From IMG/VR virus record IMGVR_UViG_3300030104_005616, positions 2,158-47,409 of that record: a stretch of DNA of 45,252 nt; one strand, written 5' to 3'. Positions 1 to 6,718 of this stretch are shown here, piece by piece. Each line of letters begins with the position of its first letter. The stretch's first letter is position 1. The notes beneath the pieces are model-generated. The model saw only the letters and a list, made by a program, of their open reading frames with translations, was not told where the DNA came from and did not search any database. The translations under genes were made by a program, and so were the position numbers. The stretch is from a virus.

Positions 1-418
1 ATGCTTTTAGGATTTCTTCCTCCATATCATCGCCAAACTCTTTCAGGAACGGATCCATTCCAGCGGCTCCACCTTCATCACGAAGAATCTTTTCAATCTT
101 CTTGGGGTCAACATGAACAAAGCCCTTGCCTGCCATATCAACATGATCGGCTTCAACTTCGGCATCGTGCTTCTCGCCAGTCTCCGGATCGTACATGTCG
201 TGTGGCTTAAACTCTTCGTCTAAACCTTCTTTCTTTGAGTTACCCCAGTTGGCAGCTCCAACCTTGCGGCACTTAACAAGAGCACCAGAGGCATAAGCAG
301 ATGGCCATACATCATATTTTCGTTTAGCTATGCGAGTACAGCGATCATCTTCTTCTGATAAGACAGCAGTGATTTCTTCTTCAATAATTTTATTAATTTC
401 TTCGGTTGTAAGTTTCAT
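1..418 (-). CDS. Putative virion cargo protein with N-terminal targeting-type module (3' end cut off)
   Basis: The gene starts with ATG at 418 and reads open to the window edge, so its C-terminus is missing (139 residues visible). Its ATG overlaps the stop of the preceding gene as ATGA, so translation is probably coupled. Residues 1-22 form a charged amphipathic helix ending AVLSE, almost the same as the N-terminus of the preceding protein. Residues 27-56 hold a small cysteine-containing module with the core KYDVWPSAYASG followed by LVKCRKVGAANWG, a cassette I remember from other marine phage proteins. The rest is acidic (residues 60-139). I infer cargo carried in the virion or processed by a prohead protease. 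No enzyme motif is visible. Confidence 0.7.
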   Translation of the reverse strand, partial: MKLTTEEINKIIEEEITAVLSEEDDRCTRIAKRKYDVWPSAYASGALVKCRKVGAANWGNSKKEGLDEEFKPHDMYDPETGEKHDAEVEADHVDMAGKGFVHVDPKKIEKILRDEGGAAGMDPFLKEFGDDMEEEILKA

Positions 419-729
419 TTCTTTTTGCCCCATTTTTTACCTTTACCTTTTGTACCACAAGCAGATGGTGTTGGGCGACATGATGGGTACTTCGATCTCT
501 TTTCACCATCTTTGCGTCCACAGGATTTACACTTCTTTCTGCCTGTCTTCTTATCTTTACGACATGTATTGCAATCAACCCATCCCTTTGATTTTCCTTT
601 GCCGCCTTGGCGGGAGAACCAGCCATGCAACCCTGATTCTTTTTCTTTTGAATAATCGGTTTTCTCATCAAGAACAGCGGTGATTTCTTCTTCTATTATA
701 TTAATAATATCTTCGTTTGTGATTTCCAT
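415..729 (-). CDS. Small basic Cys-rich protein with N-terminal targeting-type module
   Basis: This 104-aa protein begins with the acidic amphipathic helix shared by three other genes here (I-I-E-E-E-I-T-A-V-L-D-E, residues 11-22). It then switches to a very basic body with GLHGWFSRQGGKGKSKGW and about six cysteines, in C-x2-C pairs at roughly residues 53-69 and later. It ends in a Lys/Gly tail, KGKGKKWGKKK. The Cys pairs suggest zinc binding and the charge suggests DNA binding. A small basic body behind a removable-looking N-terminus is the architecture of T4 internal head proteins. There is no clear Shine-Dalgarno sequence: a CTATTTA element lies only four bases upstream of the ATG. Similar cysteine cassettes occur in marine phage genomes as far as I recall. 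Confidence 0.75.
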   Translation of the reverse strand: MEITNEDIINIIEEEITAVLDEKTDYSKEKESGLHGWFSRQGGKGKSKGWVDCNTCRKDKKTGRKKCKSCGRKDGEKRSKYPSCRPTPSACGTKGKGKKWGKKK

Positions 730-757
730 GCTATAAATAGAATTTAGATAATAAAAA

Positions 758-773
758 AGCCCCTTTCGGGGCT
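758..773 (-). terminator. Rho-independent terminator after the LPP20-like lipoprotein gene
   Basis: Read on the minus strand this is AGCCCC-GAAA-GGGGCT followed by TTTTTT. A 6-bp GC stem with a GNRA-type tetraloop and a U-tract lies 24 bases past the stop codon at 797, and separates the lipoprotein operon from the cargo genes. Confidence 0.9.
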
Positions 774-796
774 AAAGTGTTTTACTATAAAAACAT

Positions 797-1330
797 TTAT
801 CTTTCTAAACTATCCACTTCGGCATCTAGATCACGGAAAGCATGAGATGCTCGATGACGGAGGCCCCTTCGGGCTTTGTCACTCAACTCGTTCATCTTGT
901 CAAAAGTGTCCGAGAATGTTTTAATGTCTAAACACACAAGTGTAAAGTAATGACCATTCTGTATGTCGCTTCTCTTGGCTACCGTACCAGACAACGACAT
1001 AGAGGCAACTTGCTTTGAGACCGATGTGGTTAGTTCTTCTGTGAAGTCCTTCCCGTTTGTCTCGCCTTCTTCGATGTAATCTTTAATCATCGACTTGACC
1101 TTGACTTCAAGTTGGCGGCCCAACTCATCTCTTCCGCGAGCGGTTGCTGATTGTTTAGCCATGGCGATATTGCCTTTGTGTTTATATGAACCCACCGCAC
1201 AACCTGCTGGTGGGGTCATCGCCCAACTGGGCATTTGAGAGGACATTTCTTTAGATACTGCGGGGGCTTGTTTGCCTCCACATGCCGTCATGGACAAAAC
1301 CAAAGCGGCTGAATAAAATAATCGTTTCAT
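797..1330 (-). CDS. LPP20-like lipoprotein
   Basis: The 177-aa product has a classical lipoprotein signal: Lys/Arg at residues 2-3, a hydrophobic core and the lipobox SMTAC with Cys17 as the lipidation site. After a short linker, residues 34-150 resemble the LPP20/FlgP-like lipoprotein fold: a P-x-W segment, an Ala-rich helix (AKQSATARGRDELGRQL) and a region ending in YFTLVCLDIKTF. It should sit in the envelope. Its role for a phage is unknown; superinfection exclusion, adsorption blocking or lysis are possibilities I cannot separate. It is last in an operon with the 74-aa membrane protein 18 bases upstream, and a terminator follows. Confidence 0.7.
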   Translation of the reverse strand: MKRLFYSAALVLSMTACGGKQAPAVSKEMSSQMPSWAMTPPAGCAVGSYKHKGNIAMAKQSATARGRDELGRQLEVKVKSMIKDYIEEGETNGKDFTEELTTSVSKQVASMSLSGTVAKRSDIQNGHYFTLVCLDIKTFSDTFDKMNELSDKARRGLRHRASHAFRDLDAEVDSLER

Positions 1331-1348
1331 TTATTACTCCTATGTTGA

Positions 1349-1573
1349 TTATTCTGATTGTTGATTGCGTTGTTGATCTTCATAGGCACCATACATGGAC
1401 ATACCGAAAAGAGCACCCAACATAACAAACCCTACCCCCACGGCAGGATTAAGACCCAAGACGATAGCAAGCGAGCAAGCTCCGATAAGTATTAATGATA
1501 CGATGAGAAAATATCCCATTATCATCATAAAATCCTTTGCTCCATTTTTAATCCACGAATAATTATTTTTCAT
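1349..1573 (-). CDS. Small two-helix membrane protein
   Basis: The 74-aa protein has two predicted transmembrane helices (about residues 16-39 and 42-62) and a polar C-terminus rich in Gln and Asn. I do not recognise the family. It opens a two-gene operon with the downstream lipoprotein under a near-consensus promoter at 1609-1636, so an envelope role in the infected cell is likely. A holin is possible from size and topology, but nothing else lysis-related is next to it. A GGAG Shine-Dalgarno sequence lies about six bases before the ATG. Confidence 0.65.
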   Translation of the reverse strand: MKNNYSWIKNGAKDFMMIMGYFLIVSLILIGACSLAIVLGLNPAVGVGFVMLGALFGMSMYGAYEDQQRNQQSE

Positions 1574-1608
1574 TTTAACTCCACATTAGCACTTGATTGT
1601 GCTTTCAT

Positions 1609-1636
1609 ATAATAACATGTATTATAATATTGTCAA
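1609..1636 (-). promoter_or_regulatory. Sigma-70-type promoter for the membrane protein/lipoprotein operon
   Basis: On the minus strand: -35 TTGACA (1631-1636), a 16-base spacer, -10 TATTAT (1609-1614). TG one base before the -10 makes an extended -10. The spacer resembles that of the promoter at 3026-3053, including ACATGT next to the -10. Confidence 0.75.
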
Positions 1637-1650
1637 GTAAAAAGTTTAAT

Positions 1651-2592
1651 TTATTGCAAAAAACCTGTTCCGATGACTTCCCATTCCATATGGGTCTCAA
1701 TATATGATTCCAAAGGGTAGAACGCAACCATATTAACTTCGTGTCTCGCCAAATGGATGGCTACCAAACTATATGATGGATATTGTGCAAGATAAGAGCC
1801 GGGAAAGGTCAAAAATCCTTGGTCAGGCCCAACACAAGCAGCATAACCCAGCAACTGTGTTCCTTGTTGATTATAAATTGCTAGTGTAACCATAAATACT
1901 CCGCTTGAGCCGTATGGGGCCCAAGTGAAGGTCATCCCGCTCTTTAAAATTGGTGCTGCATAAGCATATGATGGATCCACATAAAACATAGTATAGGGCT
2001 CGATAAAATCAAATCCCTCAATTGAGGTGAAGGAAAAGGACTCGGTATAGTTCCCAAGTGATACATCATGGATAGCGTTTCTATCGTATTGTGTTTCATA
2101 AAGATAGGCATAGTGTTCTCCAAATTCTGATTGTGTAGCAACAAAAGAATGAATAGGGCCGACAACATTTACTTGCTGGCCAACATCAATCGGGTTTGTT
2201 GATGGAACTGTTATGAGCAATTGATTTGTGCAAGAGCCGATGGGGGGTATCCAGCTTGTATGTGAATCAGAAGTGGGTTCGTGGAATCTCGTCTTAAACT
2301 CGACAAGAAGTTCTTGTGATTCTCCAAAGCAAGCTGGACACCCTATTTGACGGAGATAATAATTAACATAGCCACCCGTGCCTTCCATCACTGGTGCGGA
2401 GTCAGGTTCTGATGCTGGCTCGGTTGATGGGCTTGACGGATCTGAAGATGGATCGGATGACGGTTCCCCGCTCGGCTCTATTTCTTCTGTTGTGTCGGTC
2501 ACCACTACTGTGGATGTGTCTTGTTTTTTGTCCGTATACCCAAGCAGCCCAACTTCTGTTGAACATGCGGCTATTAAAATTAAATTAATCAT
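1651..2592 (-). CDS. Lipoprotein with Ser/Pro/acidic repeat linker
   Basis: The 313-aa product starts with a short signal ending in the lipobox LIAAC (Cys10). The n-region lacks Lys or Arg, which is unusual, but a GGAG site fits this ATG. Residues 35-70 form a low-complexity linker of E/D-P-S-S repeats. The remaining 240 residues are beta-rich and aromatic, with two Cys pairs (one is CPAC near residue 85), and look like a folded domain outside the cytoplasm. I do not recognise the domain. Such repeat linkers are common in lipoproteins of some marine Myxococcota and related bacteria, so the gene may be host-derived or mimic host surface proteins. It lies downstream of the 126-aa gene and probably shares its promoter. 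Confidence 0.7.
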   Translation of the reverse strand: MINLILIAACSTEVGLLGYTDKKQDTSTVVVTDTTEEIEPSGEPSSDPSSDPSSPSTEPASEPDSAPVMEGTGGYVNYYLRQIGCPACFGESQELLVEFKTRFHEPTSDSHTSWIPPIGSCTNQLLITVPSTNPIDVGQQVNVVGPIHSFVATQSEFGEHYAYLYETQYDRNAIHDVSLGNYTESFSFTSIEGFDFIEPYTMFYVDPSYAYAAPILKSGMTFTWAPYGSSGVFMVTLAIYNQQGTQLLGYAACVGPDQGFLTFPGSYLAQYPSYSLVAIHLARHEVNMVAFYPLESYIETHMEWEVIGTGFLQ

Positions 2593-2613
2593 TATATCTC
2601 CGTGCTTTTTAAT

Positions 2614-2994
2614 TTAGTTGTTTACCGACATCAAGTCAGCAATTACTTCAGTATTCAAGCCAGTTGTTTCTGTCTCGGTTTGTTGAATACTGATGCTGAA
2701 CCATGGCTCGTAAATAAATTCTGGTTCCCAAATTTGATGATGATTGCTTTCAAAGAATTCGACAATCGTCTCAGCAGATGGTTCGTCTGAAAGCATCGCC
2801 TTTACATCATCGATAAAGGGTGAGTCACAATCATTATCATAAACAAAATCGCTTTGAAATTCTTCTAGCCAAGCATTTGCCGCAACAGTTACTGCTTCAT
2901 TATAATCAGCGGTGGTGGCAACAGCATATGTATCAGTTGCTGGTCGTTTGTAGTCATCAACATGACTGGTTCGTATTACAGTGTAAAGTGCCAT
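2614..2994 (-). CDS. Hypothetical acidic protein
   Basis: The 126-aa product is strongly acidic and has no membrane segment or motif I recognise. The middle is helical and Ala-rich (about residues 28-60), followed by an aromatic acidic stretch with IWEPEFIYEPWF near residues 88-99. It is the first gene after the strongest promoter in this part of the window, so it should be expressed early and abundantly. Small acidic early phage proteins are often host-takeover or DNA-mimic factors; that is only an analogy. Good AGGAGG Shine-Dalgarno. Confidence 0.65.
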   Translation of the reverse strand: MALYTVIRTSHVDDYKRPATDTYAVATTADYNEAVTVAANAWLEEFQSDFVYDNDCDSPFIDDVKAMLSDEPSAETIVEFFESNHHQIWEPEFIYEPWFSISIQQTETETTGLNTEVIADLMSVNN

Positions 2995-3025
2995 GATACC
3001 CTCCTATTTTGATCAGGACAAGTAT

Positions 3026-3053
3026 ATTATAACATGTTGTATAACATTGTCAA
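3026..3053 (-). promoter_or_regulatory. Consensus sigma-70 promoter
   Basis: On the minus strand: a perfect -35 TTGACA (3048-3053), a 16-base spacer, and a perfect -10 TATAAT (3026-3031) with TG upstream (extended -10). The spacer contains the inverted repeat ATGTT-ATAC-AACAT, which could be an operator. It drives the 126-aa gene at 2614-2994. Confidence 0.88.
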
Positions 3054-3080
3054 CACAAAAGTATTACTTTTTAATAAAAA

Positions 3081-3102
3081 ACCACCAGACGGCTCTGGTG
3101 GT
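3081..3102 (-). terminator. Rho-independent terminator after the nucleotidyltransferase-like gene
   Basis: A perfect 9-bp stem, ACCACCAGA/TCTGGTGGT, with a 4-base loop; on the minus strand it is followed by TTTTTATTAA. The 115 bases between it and the stop at 3219 hold no gene or motif I can support. Confidence 0.9.
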
Positions 3103-3218
3103 CAGTGGTAGATTCGCTTCATGTAACTGTATTTAAGTAGTTTTAGTGAACACCGTTCTTATTATTTTATAAATCACAAAGTACGAATTGATCCATTATT
3201 AGCTTTTTATGCGGATTA

Positions 3219-4211
3219 TCAAACAACCCTTAGTTTGGAGGAGTCCGGTAAATACCTTCCGGTAAGCCCAAGACGATCCTTGTTCTTCGTCCAGTAACCT
3301 TGTAAGTTCAAGGGGATATCTGCCCTTGTACTATCCAGAATCTTTATATAAGTGTCTATGGTTTTTTGATAAACCTCTGGGCTTGAATTCTTCGCCAAGT
3401 AGTCGTATAGTGAGTAGTATTTCTTTGTCTGTTCTTCATCAATTGGAGAACCATAAAGATTGCCGAGCAACTCAAGAGCATCCTCAACATCACGAACAAC
3501 ATATTCGCCTGATTCTTTATCCCTTACGCCCATACCATGAACAAATGAATACCCTTTGGTATTAAACATGGATAATAACAACTGAGTCCTGTGTAATCCT
3601 TTTAGGTTCTCAACAGGTGTATCGGAATAATAAGCAAACTTCAACCATTTAAGGTTGCCGACCATCCAATCAATTTGGACACCAATGTCCATTTGATCAC
3701 CTTCGGGATTGTATTGAGGAAACAAAGTAAAAATGTTTGAGAACTTTGTTTTCTTCTCAGCGACTTTTATAATGTCTGAATTTTCATTAATATATTTCGC
3801 GATCAACGATAGAAATGCTTTCCATTTGGACATCTCCTCTGTGGCTGTTCTCGCTCTCTTTTTAATTTGATTGTACTTCGTTTCCCATTCTTCGGGATCC
3901 ACATTCCAAGCGGCAAAATCATTAGCATCAACAAGACCATCGGGAAAGAATGATTTGACATCAAAGGCCACATCAATATCGCCAGAATATGCTTTCTTTC
4001 CTACACTGCCCACAGGATTGAATTCGGCAAACTGCTGTGCTTGTTTTGGAAATAGTTTAGTTAGTTCGTCACGATACTTATCAAGTGTTGGCTCTATGTA
4101 TTCTAATGGAATTCTAGCTGTCTCTCCTTTAAATATATTGCCACCTTCGCCTAATACTGCGATGAGTTCTTCTTTGATCATTCTCTTGAGATCATTTTTA
4201 TTTATTTTCAT
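3219..4211 (-). CDS. Nucleotidyltransferase-like protein with N-terminal targeting-type module
   Basis: The 330-aa product starts with the shared module (MKINKNDLKRMIKEELIAVL, then GE). The body carries a minimal nucleotidyltransferase signature: GSVGKKAYSGDIDVAFD at about residues 69-85, i.e. G-S, then D-x-D, the metal-binding pair of the Pol-beta superfamily. A third acidic residue may lie in QMDIGVQIDWMV near 174-185. The substrate is unknown; related domains transfer nucleotides to RNA ends, proteins or small molecules, and some act as toxins. If the N-terminus is a capsid-targeting propeptide, the enzyme would be packaged and injected, like T4 Alt. It ends its operon before a strong terminator. 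Confidence 0.7.
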   Translation of the reverse strand: MKINKNDLKRMIKEELIAVLGEGGNIFKGETARIPLEYIEPTLDKYRDELTKLFPKQAQQFAEFNPVGSVGKKAYSGDIDVAFDVKSFFPDGLVDANDFAAWNVDPEEWETKYNQIKKRARTATEEMSKWKAFLSLIAKYINENSDIIKVAEKKTKFSNIFTLFPQYNPEGDQMDIGVQIDWMVGNLKWLKFAYYSDTPVENLKGLHRTQLLLSMFNTKGYSFVHGMGVRDKESGEYVVRDVEDALELLGNLYGSPIDEEQTKKYYSLYDYLAKNSSPEVYQKTIDTYIKILDSTRADIPLNLQGYWTKNKDRLGLTGRYLPDSSKLRVV

Positions 4212-4431
4212 CTTTGTTCTCCACTTTTACTAAAACATCTGCGGCCATATCGTTTTCATCCATTTCTGGATTAATCCACCTGACTCTGACTATCTGTACA
4301 TCATTTACTGTCTTTATTTCTAAGGCAATTCCAAGATCCCCGCTCATGACCCATGCACCCTCACCTTCAAAGTAAGGAGCATAGAGAACTAAATCTCCAA
4401 CCTCTAAACTATTATAACCCGTTTTGCCCAC
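4198..4431 (-). CDS. Small GDLV-family protein 1
   Basis: A 77-aa protein with the family core LEVGDLVLYAPY near residues 9-20, then short beta-strands (GIALEI, VQIVRVRWI), which suggests a small SH3-like or KOW-like barrel. The start is GTG with no obvious Shine-Dalgarno; a CTATTTA element lies four bases upstream. It overlaps the next gene by 14 bases. One of five paralogues in the window; this one diverges most after the core. Function unknown. Confidence 0.65.
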   Translation of the reverse strand: MGKTGYNSLEVGDLVLYAPYFEGEGAWVMSGDLGIALEIKTVNDVQIVRVRWINPEMDENDMAADVLVKVENKDENK

Positions 4432-4448
4432 GTTGTAAATAGAAAAGT

Positions 4449-4700
4449 TTATTTTTCATGTTCATATTTCTCTAAGAACATTTCAAACATAACTGAAGCA
4501 TAATTGTGGCCAACCCACATTATGTCATACTCATAAAGATACTCTGTAAATGTTGTTTCTTCTGGTAGTTCGAATTCAAGCTTGAAGAGGCCAACAACAA
4601 GGCCAACTCTTGGATGTATATCAGAAGAGTCCGAGTAAATGTAAGTTACTAAGTCGCCAATATTAAATTTAGGCTCTTCGGAAGTGTTGCTTGGATTCAT
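4449..4700 (-). CDS. Small GDLV-family protein 2
   Basis: The 83-aa protein has FNIGDLVTYIY at residues 12-22, then RVGLVVGL, YDIMWVG and an acidic C-terminal helix. The pattern matches the paralogues at 4198, 4860, 5122 and 11040: F-x-[IVL]-GDLV, a G-[IVL]-V turn, then an aromatic Y-D-[IY] strand. A small beta-barrel is likely. Its N-terminus overlaps the preceding gene by 32 bases. Function unknown. Confidence 0.7.
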   Translation of the reverse strand: MNPSNTSEEPKFNIGDLVTYIYSDSSDIHPRVGLVVGLFKLEFELPEETTFTEYLYEYDIMWVGHNYASVMFEMFLEKYEHEK

Positions 4701-4863
4701 TTGATAATTTAATTTGGCTTACACCAAACTTCTCATGAGGACACCAAACATAAAAATATTCTCCTGTATCGTGAGTGCAATAATATTCCCTCCCTTTTTC
4801 AAAAAAAGCAAAATTATTAATACAAATCAATGTAGCACCTTGAAAGGAGAAAGTTATATTCAT
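4669..4863 (-). CDS. Hypothetical small beta-rich protein in the GDLV gene cluster
   Basis: A 64-aa protein without the GDLV core, but of similar size and predicted beta content (FEKGREYYC, YFYVWCPHEKFGVSQIKLS). It could be a very diverged relative. Its ATG overlaps the stop of the upstream paralogue as ATGA, and its end overlaps the next gene, so the cluster is translated as a tightly coupled unit. No function can be assigned. Confidence 0.6.
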   Translation of the reverse strand: MNITFSFQGATLICINNFAFFEKGREYYCTHDTGEYFYVWCPHEKFGVSQIKLSNESKQHFRRA

Positions 4864-5096
4864 GATGTGTCTCTCGGTGATTCATAGGGCTCTAATTCAT
4901 GGTCAAAGAAGAAAACTTCCCTACCTTGAATTAAAACAAGATAATCATATTCGCCAGTCAGCCAATCTTGATATTGCATCAGTTTTATAACAAGACCAAT
5001 CTCTCCCGGCTGAACAATATAATCATCAAATGTCAATTCTACTGGTGATTTACAAACGACAAGATCCCCCACATTAAAATTTCTCTCTCCAAACAC
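4860..5096 (-). CDS. Small GDLV-family protein 3
   Basis: A 78-aa protein with FNVGDLVVCK at residues 7-16, then QPGEIGLVIKL, YDYLVLIQGREVFFF and a final ELEPYE. It is the closest relative of the next paralogue (5122-5379): both share P-G-[ED]-[IV]-GLV, then Y-x-VLI-x-GR, then FF-x-x-ELE, so they come from a recent duplication. The start is GTG. A small barrel-like fold is likely. Function unknown. Confidence 0.72.
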   Translation of the reverse strand: MFGERNFNVGDLVVCKSPVELTFDDYIVQPGEIGLVIKLMQYQDWLTGEYDYLVLIQGREVFFFDHELEPYESPRDTS

Positions 5097-5121
5097 GAAA
5101 TGCCCTCTAAAATACCTAGTA

Positions 5122-5379
5122 TTATATTACAGTATTCTCCTTCTCTTCTTGTGTGACCAATTCTAACTCTTCAGCAAAAAACACAAGAGTCCTTCCATGA
5201 ATCAGAACAATATAATCTATACCCCACACTGAAAGTATCTCTTGGTCAACATCGATGTCAACTACAAGCCCTACATCGCCGGGTTTTACAATCAACTCAT
5301 AAATTAAAAAATCAACCGGCTCTTTGATTCTCACCAAATCGCCAATCTTAAATTCAGCATCTTCTTCCAATGACCACAT
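5122..5379 (-). CDS. Small GDLV-family protein 4
   Basis: An 85-aa protein with FKIGDLVRIKEPVDF, then KPGDVGLVVDIDV, IDYIVLIHGRTLVFFAEEL and an acidic tail. It is clearly paralogous to the neighbour at 4860-5096. The repeated GDLV / PG-x-[IV]-GLV / VLI-x-GR pattern looks like strands and turns of one small barrel. It is the first gene of the cluster, directly after the ClpS-like gene, so it is probably cotranscribed with it. Confidence 0.72.
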   Translation of the reverse strand: MWSLEEDAEFKIGDLVRIKEPVDFLIYELIVKPGDVGLVVDIDVDQEILSVWGIDYIVLIHGRTLVFFAEELELVTQEEKENTVI

Positions 5380-5391
5380 ACATAATATATA

Positions 5392-5712
5392 TTACTCCGG
5401 TTCTGCTTCGGCAAGCAAAGGCACTTTATAAGCGGCGGCGGTGGTCCTTACTTGGCCAACTTTTGTCTCAGCTATTTCTCTGCTATAAACACCAGCGACG
5501 CCTCGGCCTGAGTTGTGCACGTTCATCATAATGGCGGTTGCATCTGCTTTGCTTCTATGAAATATCTTTTCCAAGATCGCAACGACAAAATCCATTGAGG
5601 TGTAGTCATCATTATAAAGCACCACTTTAAATTTCTTTGGTGGTTCAACTTTATCTTTATGTCGGTCTAACAGACCGAGATCTGATTGTTTATCCATTTT
5701 CTTTTTAGGCAT
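5392..5712 (-). CDS. clpS: ClpS-like N-end-rule adaptor
   Basis: About 106 aa from the ATG at 5712, which has a GGGGGA Shine-Dalgarno; an upstream in-frame ATG at 5739 lacks one. Residues 28-100 follow the ClpS core closely: FKVVLYNDDYTSMDFVV, then an I-F-H-x-S helix, A-T-x-I-M-x-x-V-H, GRGVAGVYSREIAETKV, and a C-terminal L-x-x-E-x-E-P-E-like end. The N-D-D segment and the His of M-x-V-H correspond to ClpS residues that bind N-degrons and ClpA. ClpS delivers proteins with destabilising N-terminal residues to ClpAP and inhibits SsrA-substrate degradation. A phage copy probably redirects host proteolysis. The extended Lys-rich N-terminus resembles the flexible ClpS tail that engages ClpA. Confidence 0.9.
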   Translation of the reverse strand: MPKKKMDKQSDLGLLDRHKDKVEPPKKFKVVLYNDDYTSMDFVVAILEKIFHRSKADATAIMMNVHNSGRGVAGVYSREIAETKVGQVRTTAAAYKVPLLAEAEPE

Positions 5713-5803
5713 TAGTAATTCCCCCAGTGACAATCGCATGGATCACATCCACACACAAAACAATAATCAGTTTTTTCTACAACTATAAACGAACCATGGT
5801 TGC

Positions 5804-5980
5804 TTAACCCTTTGGATAAACAGCAAGACCATGTTTCTTTGCTGCTTTCGCAACAATACTTCTCATTTTTTGAGAATTTCCAGTAATAACTTCAACCGGA
5901 AGCTCATTCATTAAAATAAAATTTACTACTTCTGTCTCAACAGAATCATGTCGTTTTCCATGTAAATCAAGTTTCTTCAT
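5804..5980 (-). CDS. Smr-like miniprotein
   Basis: This 58-aa ORF starts at 5980, where ATGA overlaps the stop of the phosphoesterase gene. It begins MKKLDLHGKRHDSVETEV and continues with VEVITGNSQKMRSIV. The LDLHG motif and the later [VI]-I-T-G-x-S-x-x-M-R turn match the small MutS-related (Smr) domain, where DLHG and HGKG-type turns form the nucleic-acid nicking site. Here the HGKG turn is replaced by TGNS, so nuclease activity is uncertain. It is a bare domain with no partner domain. The reading frame and coupling support a real gene despite its size. Confidence 0.72.
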   Translation of the reverse strand: MKKLDLHGKRHDSVETEVVNFILMNELPVEVITGNSQKMRSIVAKAAKKHGLAVYPKG

Positions 5981-6669
5981 TTTGCATCCGGTTCAAATGT
6001 TTTTAGACGAAGTTGTCCGTCTTTAATTAGAATATAAGTAGAGTGTTCAACCCAATCACCTATGTTGGCATAGGTTTTAATCTTCTCCATCTCATCAACC
6101 CAAATAACAACTTCTGGTATGTGGGTGTGGCCCATGATAAATACATCGGCCCCTTTGTTGAGTTTCATTATATCCCACACTCTTCTGAGCTTTCTTTTCT
6201 TTTGTTGTTGTCTCACATACCAAGCGGCAAGATTCCACTTGAATACTCTCTCCAAGAGATCATGAAAGATAGATACGATGTTCATGGTAAATTTCCAATG
6301 GACTATACCTTTTTCGTATTTATCGCCATGCTCCACTCGATAGTGGCGACCTGCGTAGTCAAATTCATATTCTTCCATGAACTCAATACCAGCAACAGTC
6401 TCACCTACAAACTTACTAAAAGCTATGTCGTGATTCCCAACAATGTAAACAATTCTTTTATTATCTCGGTTCAAATCTGATATTGTCTGAAATAGCTCGG
6501 CTGTATGTTTTGTGAATGTTGGGACTCGAATGAAATCAATAATATCACCAGCGAGTATGATTTCATCAAAATCTACTGAATTTAATAATCTCTGTAACTT
6601 GGATTCCTTTGAATGTAAAGAACCCATATGTATATCTGAGATGATCAATCTGGTGTAATCTTCTTCCAC
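5977..6669 (-). CDS. Calcineurin-like metallophosphoesterase (LpxH/YfcE-like)
   Basis: The 230-aa enzyme has the complete metal-binding series: D-x-H in IISDIHMGS, GDxxD in ILAGDIIDF, GNHD in IVGNHD, a His in VEHGDKY and GHTH in FIMGHTHIP. The order and length fit UDP-2,3-diacylglucosamine hydrolase-like or general phosphoesterases of the calcineurin fold. The substrate is not clear; lipid A precursors, nucleotides or phospho-DNA ends are all possible. The start is GTG with a GGAG site five bases away and its own promoter upstream. It heads an operon with the Smr-like protein, ClpS and the GDLV cluster. Confidence 0.85.
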   Translation of the reverse strand: MEEDYTRLIISDIHMGSLHSKESKLQRLLNSVDFDEIILAGDIIDFIRVPTFTKHTAELFQTISDLNRDNKRIVYIVGNHDIAFSKFVGETVAGIEFMEEYEFDYAGRHYRVEHGDKYEKGIVHWKFTMNIVSIFHDLLERVFKWNLAAWYVRQQQKKRKLRRVWDIMKLNKGADVFIMGHTHIPEVVIWVDEMEKIKTYANIGDWVEHSTYILIKDGQLRLKTFEPDAK

Positions 6670-6688
6670 TTTGACTCCGCTTATAATA

Positions 6689-6717
6689 AGTATATCTTAT
6701 ATTAGAAGTCTTGTCAA
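6689..6717 (-). promoter_or_regulatory. Sigma-70-type promoter for the phosphoesterase operon
   Basis: On the minus strand: -35 TTGACA (6712-6717), a 17-base spacer and -10 TATACT (6689-6694). The -35 touches the stop codon of the upstream permease gene. Confidence 0.75.
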
Positions 6718-6718
6718 G

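Noticed and set aside
732-739. TATAAATA on the plus strand, identical to the T4 late promoter
   Set aside because: It points to the right, where no plus-strand gene exists. The reverse strand CTATTTA reading fits the gene direction better.
2378-2617. Plus-strand ORFs opposite the Ser/Pro/Asp repeat linker
   Set aside because: Low-complexity coding DNA is open on both strands; no ribosome site and no other plus-strand gene.
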